Made by a program: the position numbers and the translations under genes. Under the pieces are notes generated by a model. The model saw only the letters and a program-made list of their open reading frames with translations, was not told the DNA's origin and did no database searches. Positions 56,570-64,000 of a stretch of DNA of 64,000 nucleotides are shown here, in pieces (the first letter of the stretch is position 1; each line of letters starts with the position of its first letter). Source of the DNA: Castor canadensis (Eukaryota > Chordata > Mammalia > Rodentia > Castoridae); NCBI RefSeq assembly GCF_047511655.1, contig NC_133398.1, forward strand, positions 56,270,638 to 56,334,637, in the 5' to 3' direction.

Positions 56570-57077
56570 TGTGTGAAAGGATGTGCCCTTTGCCCCAGCA
56601 GATCCCCATAGCAGAAACCAGTAAAGCCAGCACAGGATGCCCCGTGCAGGATAAGATAAACAGGATGGGGGCAGGTGGAATGTGAGGAATGTGAGGAATG
56701 TGAGCAGATTGCGAAAGACGACTAGAAGTACGTGCAAGATGTGCCCTGCCTGCTTGCTAAATGTAACCGTGTGTGCGAATACTGACCCTTGAATCTATAG
56801 GCTAAGAAGTAATGTACTCTTAAATGGATAGGCTGGAAATGTATGTGGTGTTACAAACTCATTGGCTATGTACTGTGCAGGCTTTTGCTGTAACGGCCGG
56901 TAGGGGCCTATATAAGATCTTCCCTAAAGAGGCTCGGGGTCTTGTCTGCCCAATCGGACCTGTGTGTCTGTGTGGGAGCTTGACCCTGGCTTGCCAGCTC
57001 AATAAACTCTGCTTTGTTGATTGCATTCACACGTGACTCTCTGTCTCTCGGAGGAATAGGATTCTCGGATCCTAACA
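56570..57077 (+). mobile_element. ERV-B 5' LTR (start approximate)
   Basis: The end is firm: ...GGATCCTAACA at 57077, then TT and the primer-binding site. Inverted CCAAT (attgg 56861), TATA box (tatataag 56919-56926) and AATAAA (57001-57006) are in correct order. The start lies between about 56530 and 56580; I choose TGTGAAAGG at 56570. The right-hand LTR is outside the window, so the start cannot be fixed by comparison. Confidence 0.8.
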
Positions 57078-57079
57078 TT

Positions 57080-57097
57080 TGGAGGTCCCACCGAGAT
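57080..57097 (+). other. Primer-binding site, tRNA-Gln type
   Basis: tggaggtcccaccgagat is the complement of the 3' end of a mammalian glutamine tRNA (TTG anticodon type) including CCA, from my recall of that tRNA. It begins two bases after the LTR, as expected. Confidence 0.8.
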
Positions 57098-57195
57098 CCC
57101 CTTTTTCGAGAAGGCAGACCGTCCACGAGAAAGCAGAGCTGATTCCAAGTCCTGGGAGAGTCTGAGATACTCATTTGGAGGGAACTAATTGGTAG

Positions 57196-57561
57196 ATGAT
57201 TGTTCCCGTTTGGGCGGCAGCGGGGATTTGGCCAATCCCGGGGGAGAATCATTCTGGGAATCTCGTTAAGGGGACCACAAGGTCCTGCTGGGAGAGGCTT
57301 TCCTCTCATTTGGGCTCGAGCATTTCAGGAATCCTGGCGCCAGGTGAAGAACTAATTGAACTAGTTGACCGACCACCCGTCAAGTGGACACCTTTCGGCC
57401 TGATATCCAAATTGGACGGTGAGGAGGTTGAATGGGGTGCGCACCAGCGTGAGAGAAGGACCGGTCCAAGCGAGTGGTGGAGAGTGTTCTGTGTGTGTGG
57501 AGTTATTGTTGCTTTCACCCTTTTTGTTCTATCTCTCCTGGCAGTTGCTTCTCATCCCACA
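57196..57561 (+). CDS. Glyco-Gag-like leader, open and in frame with gag (122 codons)
   Basis: An in-frame TAG at 57193 is followed at once by ATG, and the frame stays open to the gag ATG at 57562. Residues about 98-121 are hydrophobic (VFCVCGVIVAFTLFVLSL), placing a membrane segment just before the matrix start. This is the layout of gammaretroviral glyco-Gag, a type II membrane form of Gag made from an upstream start. Murine viruses use CUG; here an ATG is available. Use of this start is inferred, not shown. The gag it joins is broken downstream. Confidence 0.6.
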
Positions 57562-59261
57562 ATGGGACAGGGACAAGCAACCCCAAAGTCTTTGATTCTC
57601 TCTCACTTTCCAGAAGTCAAAAAAAGGGCATTAAATGCGGGTCTGGTCATTAAGAAAGGTAAGTTCAACACCCTTTGTTCTGCAGAATGGCCCACCTTCA
57701 GAGTCGGATGGCCCATTCAAGGTTCCCTCTCCCTAGACCTGATCACTAAGGTCAAGGCTGTCATTTTCCGACCAGACAATCAAGGCCACCCAGATCAGGT
57801 CCCCTACATTTTGGTTTGGGAAGATTTAGTGGGGAACCCCCCCCTTGGTTAACAGCTTTTCTGACTCACCCCTCCAGTTCGGCTCCCGGGGCTAAAACCC
57901 CAGTCACGCCTGCCTTGGTCATAAAAGAGGAAGAGAAACCTCCCCTTCCTTCCCTGACCAGTCCTCAAAATAGGACACCCTCTTTACCACCCCCGGTCTT
58001 ACCGGAGAGTTCCCCCCTTTACCCATCCCTCACGGGGGTAGAGGAAGATCGGCCGCCCCCATACGTGACTCCCCCTGGTCAGGCCAGTGCTCCGGAGGAG
58101 GAAATTTCCTCATCCTCCTCAACAGGACTGACGGCTGGAGGAGGAATGGGTCGAAGACTCCGCCCCCGAGGGATACAGGAAAGGGAGGGAGAAGATGGGC
58201 CCTCCTCATCAACACATGGGGAGGAAACTGTCCCCACATTTCCAGTCCGGACGGTAGGCCAAGGAGGACCGGGAGGGGGGCAACAGTTTCAGTACTGGCC
58301 CTTCTCCTCCAGTGATCTATATAACTGGAGGATGCAGAACCCACCCTTTTCAGAAGACCCCAAGTGTCTCATAGATCTCTTGGAGTCCGTCATGCATACA
58401 CACCGCCCCACATGGGATGACTGTCACCAGCTGCTCAATACTCTTTTTATGACGGAGGAGCGGGAGCGCATCCTCCACGAAGCTAGAAAGAACGTCTTGG
58501 GGGACAACGGGAGACCCACAACCCTCCAACTGGCCATAGACGAGGCCTTCCCCCTACGCCACCCTGATTGGGATTTCGGGACCGCAGAAGGTAGGGAGCA
58601 TCTCTGAATCTACCGCCAGACTCTTATGGCAGGTCTCCGAGTGGCCGCTAGGAGGCTCACCAACTTTGCAAAGGTAAAGGCAGTTGTCCAAGGGGAAAAT
58701 GAAAGCCCGGCCGGTTTCTTAGAGCGCCTCTATGAGGCATACTGTCAGTACACCCCTATTGACCCTGAGGTGGAGATCCACCGGTCTGCTGTGGTATTCT
58801 CATTCATTAATCAGGCAGCTCCAGACATTAGGAGAAAACTCAATAAACAGGAAAACTTAGGGGAGATAACCATTAGAGAAATGTTACAGATAACGGAGAA
58901 GGTCTTTACCACAAGGGAAACTCCAGAAGAAAGGGAGGAAAGGTGGAGAAAGGAAGACAGGGAGGCCCAGGAGAAATTGAGGAAGGAGGACAGGGAGTTC
59001 CAGGCTAAGGAGAACCGAAAGCAACAAAGAGAAATGGCCCGTATTTTCCTAGCGGGTGTCCAGGACCAACCCAGGGAAGGGGGCCACGCCAGGACCCCGG
59101 ATAAGGAACACTGTTTTTACTGTAAGGAGACTGGGCATTGGAAGAGAGAGTGCCCTAAGTTAAAGGGAAGAAGAGGGTTTGGCAGGAGACCGGGAGGTAA
59201 CAGGGAAAGGGAACGAGCAGTGGAGCAGGCCAGAGTCCTTCTAGCCGGAGAAGAGGACTGA
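57562..59261 (+). pseudogene. ERV-B gag (MA-p12-CA-NC), one frameshift and one stop
   Basis: Gammaretrovirus-type Gag. It starts MGQGQATPK with Gly2 for myristoylation. MA runs to a C8 run (57837-57844) where the frame is lost (early stop at 57850). The rest is in a second frame. p12-like part with LYPSL (about 58018-58032) and PPPY (58053-58064) late motifs; CA with a major-homology-like ENESPAGFLERLYEAY block at about 58698; a charged helix; NC with one zinc knuckle CFYCKETGHWKREC. A TGA at 58605-58607 interrupts CA. The gag stop is TGA at 59259-59261, with pro in the same frame after it. Confidence 0.9.
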
Positions 59262-59660
59262 GGGAGACGGGGCTCGGACCCCCTCCCTGAGTCTTGGGTA
59301 ACTGTATGTGTGGAGGGGAAGCCAATGGGGTTCATGGTGGATACCGGCGCCCAGTATTCGGTCTTAAACAAGGCATATGGACCTTTGAACAAGGAACAAA
59401 CAAGTGTCATTCAGGGGGCCATGGGTACCCAGTTATGCTCATGGACTACCAAAAGAAAGGTAGACTTAGGAAAACACCAGGTCACACACTCCTTCCTGGT
59501 CGTCACTGAGAGCCCCGCTCCCTTGCTTGGACGAGACCTGCTCACCAAAGTAGGGGCCCGTATCTATTCTGAACCAGATGAAATAATTGTGACTGATTGG
59601 GAGGGGAGCCCGATACACGTCCTGTCCCTATCATTGGCTGACCGAATATCGACTGTTTGA
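59262..59660 (+). pseudogene. ERV-B protease, in the gag frame after UGA
   Basis: Aspartic protease continuing the gag frame past the UGA, so made by readthrough in the ancestor. Active-site block VDTGAQYSV and C-terminal LLGRDLL present. One extra base near 59645 throws the frame to a stop at 59658-59660, while the original reading continues into RT in the next frame. Confidence 0.85.
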
Positions 59661-61695
59661 GAGCCGACAGGAGCCAGGAGGGAACATAGCCCAATGGCTA
59701 AAAAGGTTTCCCACGGCCTGGGCAGAGACTGCGGGAATTAGCCTCGCCAAACACCTCCCTCCCGTAGTTATACAATTGAAGGCTTCTGCTCTTCCCATTC
59801 AGGTAAAACAGTATCCTATGCCCAAAGAGGCTCGAAGAGGCATAGCCCCTCATATCAGCAGGCTAATAAAGGAAGGAGTACTGCAGCCTTGTCAGTCCGC
59901 CTGGAATACTCCTCTGCTCCCTGTCCAAAAGCCGGGAAGCGGGGACTATAGGCCTGTGCAAGACCTGCGAAAGGTAAATGAGCGGGCGGAGGACATTCAT
60001 CCCACTGTACCGAATCCCTATACCTTGCTCAGTCACCTACCACCCTCACAAGTATGGTATACAGCCCTTGATTTGAAAGATGCTTTCTTCAGCATTCCAT
60101 TGTCAGAAATCAGCCAGCCGCTATTTGCATTCGAATGGCAAGAGGATGGGGGCCAGACCAGACAGCTCACTTGGACCAGACTGCCACAAGGATTTAAAAA
60201 TTCTCCCACCCTGTTTAACGAGGCCCTGAGCCAGGACCTGGAGCCCTTTCACCGGAGTCACTCGCGAGTCACTCTACTTCAGTACGTTGATGACTTACTG
60301 TTAGTGGCAGAAACCCGAGAGGAGTGCAGCGAGGCTACTGAACACCTGCTAATGGAGTTAGGTGAGCTGGGATATCGGGCGAGTGCCAAGAAGACCCACA
60401 TCTGTGAAAGGTCAGTGACATATCTGGGTTATTGGATCGCAGATGGGGCAAGATGGCTGACTGATGCCATGAAACAGACTATTTTGACTATTCCACCCCC
60501 CACATCCACTAGGGGAGTGAGAGAGTTCCTGGGCTCTGCAGGGTTCTGTAGACTCTGGATTCCGGGATTTGCGGAGATAGCCAGACCCCTATATGAGGCC
60601 ACCAAAGAGGCTCCGGATTGGAGGTGGGGAGAGGAACAACAGCAGGCCTTTGACCAGCTAAAGGCCGCCCTTCTCCAGGCCCCTGCCTTGACCCTACCAG
60701 ACCCCACAAAATCGTTCACTCTGTTTGTGGATGAGAAAAAGGGGGTAGCCAAAGGAGTCCTGGCCCAACAGTTAGTTCCCTGGAAGAGACCCGAGGCATA
60801 TCTTTCCAAGAAATTAGACACAGTAGCATCAGGATGGCCCCCCTGCCTCTGCATCATAGCGGCCGTTGCCATGTTAGTGAGAGAAGCAGACAAATTAACC
60901 TTTGGACAGGCCCTCCAGGTCACAGCCCCTCACCCGGTGGAGGGAGTCCTTAAACAACCCCCTGGGAAATGGATGATGAATGCCAGGCTCACCCACTACC
61001 AGGGGCTCCTGCTGGATTCCCCTCGGATCACCTTCACAGATCCCGTAACTCTGAACCCTGCCACCCTGTTGCCCAACCTGGAACTGCAGACACCTGTCCA
61101 TGACTGCAAGGAGTTCTTCTCCGAAGTTACCCAGGTATGGGTTGACCCAAAGGACACCCCACTGTCCAGCTGTAAATTAAACTGGTACACTGATGGAAGC
61201 AGTTTTGTCCAAAATGGAGTCCAAAGGGCAGGGGCAGCAGTGGTCGACCAAGAAGGAAACACGGTATGGAGCAGCGCCCTCCCACCCGGAACCTCAGCCC
61301 AAAAGGCAGAATTAATTGCTTTGGCCGAGGCCCTGGAAAGGGCAGAAGGAAAACGAGTCAATATCTACACCAATAGCCGCTATGCTTTCGGTACCATCCA
61401 CATCCACGGAGCCATCTATCGCAAAAGGGGATTTCGCACAGCAGAAGGGAAAGGCTTAAAAAACTTGGCCGAAGTCCAGCATCTATTAATAGTAGTGGAA
61501 AAACCGAAGGCAGTGGCAGTGATGTATGTCCCAGGCCATCAGTCTGCCAAGACTCTGGAAGCTGTCAGTAACAACAGGGCGGATCAAGAAGCTAGGAGAG
61601 CAGCAATGGTGAGTCCCTCCGTGGTCGCGGCTATAGATGTGCCTGTCCCCAAGCTCCCTTTGCTACCTCCCCGACCAGAGTACTCCTCGGAGTAA
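59650..61695 (+). pseudogene. ERV-B reverse transcriptase and RNase H
   Basis: Open in one frame through finger, palm (ALDLKDAFFSIPL; LPQGFKNSP; YVDD at 60283-60294), thumb, connection and RNase H. RNase H acidic positions: WYTDGSS and AQKAELIAL are kept and NNRADQEAR is kept, but the third reads YTNSRYAF, with Asn (61372-61374) where Asp is expected. A frameshift gives a stop at 61693-61695, and integrase continues in another frame. Gammaretroviral in order and motifs. Confidence 0.9.
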
Positions 61696-62890
61696 TTTCA
61701 CTTGGATGAGAGCCCACTCCCTCACTAGAAAAAGGGAGGATGAATGGAGAAGCGACTTGGAAGGCAAGCTAATCCTGCCAGAGAAACTCGGCCGATTCCT
61801 GTTAGCTAACTTACATAAGTCCACTCACTTGGGGCGGAGAAAGTTGCTAGACTTGCTGACATCTGCACAACTCCGATTTCCAAACCAGACCATGGCCGTC
61901 CGTCAAATTGTGGAGGATTGTGCTAGCTGTACAGCTATGAAACCAGGACAAAGGGAGGGGCACCACACAGGTATTCGGGAACGGGGGAGGGCCCTGGGAA
62001 GAAGCTGGGAAGTGGATTTTACCAAAGTAAAACCAGGGAAGTTTGGGTACAAATATTTGCTAGTGTTCATAGATACCTTTTCGGGCTGGGTGGAGGTATT
62101 TCCTACAAAGAGGGAGACGAGTCAGGTAGTGGCAAAAGCCTTACTAGAGGAAATCATACCCAGGTACGGGGTGCCTGAGGCAATTGGGTCCGATAACGGT
62201 CCGGCTTTCGTTAGTAAAGTTCTGCAGGGACTAGCCCAGGCTATGGGGGCCAATTGGAAACTACATTGTGAATATAACCCCCAGAGCTCAGGGCAAGTAG
62301 AAAGGATGAATAGGACACTAAAGGAGACTTTAGCCAAATTGGCCCTGGAGACTGGCGGTGATTGGGTGACACTCCTTCCCTTAGCCATCTTCCGAGTCTG
62401 GAACTCCCCTTATGTCCATGGGCTAACCCCTTTTGAGATCCTGTATGGGGCTCCACCCCCCATCATTCAAAGGACCTTAAGCCCAGGACTAGGTGATCTG
62501 GCCCCAAATTACCTGACTATGCTACAGGCTCTAGCTAAGGTGCAACAACAAATATGGCCCTTAATTCAAGTGTACCATACTACTGAGAGGGTCCTGACTC
62601 CGGAACATGGCATAGTCCCCGGTGACATGGTATGGGTTAAAAGGCATCAGTCCAAAACCCTAGAGCCTAGATGGAAAGGACCTTATGTTGTACTGCTTAC
62701 TACCCCCACCGCCCTCAAGGTCGATGGAATTGCACCATGGGTACACCACTCCCATGTGAGATGGGCACGTCCTCAGGAGGAGCAGGGAAATTGGACCGCA
62801 CGACAGCATCCCACAAATCCACTCAAGCTCTGGCTGATACGAGATGCTCCGGAAAACGAAAACACCCCAGATGCTCCGCAGCCCTCCTAG
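61690..62890 (+). pseudogene. ERV-B integrase (long open frame)
   Basis: The frame is open from 61637 and becomes integrase after the frameshift near 61690. N-terminal zinc part (LHKSTHLG ... CASC), then DDE core with Asp in EVDF (62015-62017), Asp in SDNGPAF (62192-62194) and Glu in QVERMN (62300-62302). The C-terminal SH3-like part (PGDMVWVKRH, PRWKGPYVVLL) ends TAG at 62888. No stop inside. It is broken only by its loss of frame with RT. The last 220 bases overlap env. Confidence 0.9.
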
Positions 62891-64000
62891 AATGGGATCA
62901 TCACCTGGGTCCACTACACCCACATCAGACCGGCAGACCCGGTAGCTGTGAAGGAAGACTTCCTGCCAACAAGAAGGGTGTCCCACCACAAGGACAATTC
63001 CTTCAAACTCAAACTTCAGCAAACTGGACCTCGGTAACCTTATTCCTTTTTCTAACCCTGTCCACTACTTGCTTGGGGCATACAAATCCACATCAACCTT
63101 TTAACCTGACCTGGATGATTGTAGATGTATCCACAGGAGACATTCTTAACCAGACCTCCAAGGTGACCCCTCCCAGCACCTGGTTCCCAGAATTATACTT
63201 TGACTTAAGGGCCTTATTCACTGGCAGGGGACAATGGGATTTGCGCCAAAGTTACTTCTATGTCTGCCCCGCTCCCCAACCCAACCACAGAAAAAAATGT
63301 GGAGGAATCGCAGACTATTATTGTAAGTCATGGGGTTGTGAGAGCTCAGGGGACATATGGTGGCCACCCCCCAAACAGGGGGACCTTATTCAGTTAAGTA
63401 GAGTCTCTCAATCTGGTATTACATACCACCAACCTAGACCTATAAATACGGGATGCCCAACTCCCCCCAATTATAATCCCATTATGATAAATTTCACTGA
63501 TTTAGGAAAAAAGGTGACAAATTGGGAATTGGGTAAATCCTGGGGAGTCAGACTCTACAAAACAAATCATCCAGGAGCCCTTTTTACCTTGCGGTGTGTG
63601 CGACAACCAGTCTCTACTCTAACAATAGGACCTAATCTCGTGTTAAGGCCTAATCCTGTGTTAAAGCCAGAGTTGTCTGAGGCAAAATTGGTTCCACGCA
63701 CAACTCCCCAGATGCCCCAGAACACCACTCCCAACGACTCTCAGAGTCCCAAAGCGACACCCCCAGAACCCACAACCACCGTTCCCTTCACTGTACCACC
63801 TAGCCCCCTGGAGACCTTGCTGTTTGCTACATTTGAGACCTTGAATAGGACAGCCCCCTAATCTAACTGAGGCTTTCTGGCTTTGCTACAGCCCTTCACC
63901 CCCTTTCTACGAGGCTATTGGAATCAATTCCTCTTTTGTAGCCAACACTACCACTCCAACGGGTTGGGAGGCCTGACCCGCCGGCCTGACCATGGCTCAG
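62671..64000 (+). pseudogene. ERV-B env, surface subunit, running off the window
   Basis: Frame open to TAA at 63859-63861. The first ATG (62671) lies inside integrase and would give an unusually long leader; the true start is uncertain. A signal-type hydrophobic run SVTLFLFLTLSTTCLG (about 63033-63080) precedes mature SU beginning near HTNPHQPFNLTW. Cys-rich receptor-binding-type domain, N-glycosylation sites (NLT, NQT, NFT), and a proline-rich region about 63620-63830. After a frame slip at a C-run (about 63851), env continues with [16 protein letters not shown] and then a TGA near 63975. Confidence 0.82.

Larger units (their letters stand above)
56570..64000 (+). mobile_element. ERV-B: gammaretrovirus-like provirus, tRNA-Gln primed, 5' part
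   Basis: 5' LTR, primer site, leader, gag, pro-pol and env start in order. Few breaks over 7.4 kb, so relatively young. The tRNA-Gln primer recalls the mouse GLN family of class I ERVs, but family membership is an inference from the primer type only. Confidence 0.88.

Noticed and set aside
1016..62890. Functional link between PSIP1 (integrase tether) and the ERV integrases in the same window
   Set aside because: LEDGF serves lentiviral integrases; gammaretroviral integrases use BET proteins. ERV-B is gammaretroviral, so proximity is most likely chance.

Overview
This is nuclear DNA of a placental mammal. The gene models are intron-rich with GT-AG splice sites, there is a CpG-island promoter, and the sequence is full of LINE-1, SINE and endogenous retrovirus (ERV) copies. 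The SINEs join a B1-like (7SL-derived) unit to an ID-like (tRNA-derived) unit, which points to a rodent. From memory the ID consensus looks most like Castor (beaver) or a relative; this is an inference, not a measurement.

Region 1 (1-9.9 kb): the 3' half of PSIP1 (LEDGF) on the + strand. It covers the last seven p75 coding exons, including the whole integrase-binding domain, plus the alternative p52 terminal exon, both 3'UTRs and their poly(A) signals. Region 2 (9.9-12.8 kb): the gap between two convergent genes. Region 3 (12.8-40.0 kb): complete SNAPC3 (SNAP50) on the - strand, nine coding exons and 409 codons. Its introns hold many SINEs, an old + strand L1 (27.4-31.6 kb), antisense L1-like sequence (33.2-36.3 kb) and a U6 snRNA pseudogene. 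The SNAPC3 promoter is a CpG island (39.5-40.4 kb) with two ZNF143/THAP11-type motifs. The tail-to-tail PSIP1/SNAPC3 order is the one I recall from other mammals.

Region 4 (40.4-50 kb): an ancient antisense L1, interrupted by a probable solo LTR (41.14-41.53 kb) and by a nearly full-length, fairly young L1 (41.70-48.97 kb). The young L1 has a 13-bp target-site duplication, an intact ORF1, a damaged ORF2 and a 5'UTR made of tandem units of about 129 bp. Region 5 (50-52.8 kb): mixed repeats, a probable - strand LTR and a long GA tract. Region 6 (52.8-56.6 kb): the 3' part of a decayed class I ERV on the - strand (3' LTR, env, integrase/RNase H), called ERV-A. Region 7 (56.6-64.0 kb, running off the end): the 5' two thirds of a gammaretrovirus-like provirus on the + strand, ERV-B, apparently inserted into ERV-A pol. 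ERV-B has a tRNA-Gln primer-binding site, a glyco-Gag-like leader open in frame with gag, and gag, pro-pol and env broken by a few frameshifts and stops.

I see no wholly new biological system. The items most worth a second look are the ERV-B leader ORF and UGA gag/pol junction, the monomeric L1 promoter with an antisense open frame, the multi-unit SINEs, the ZNF143-type motifs in SNAPC3, and a candidate extra exon 3' of SNAPC3.
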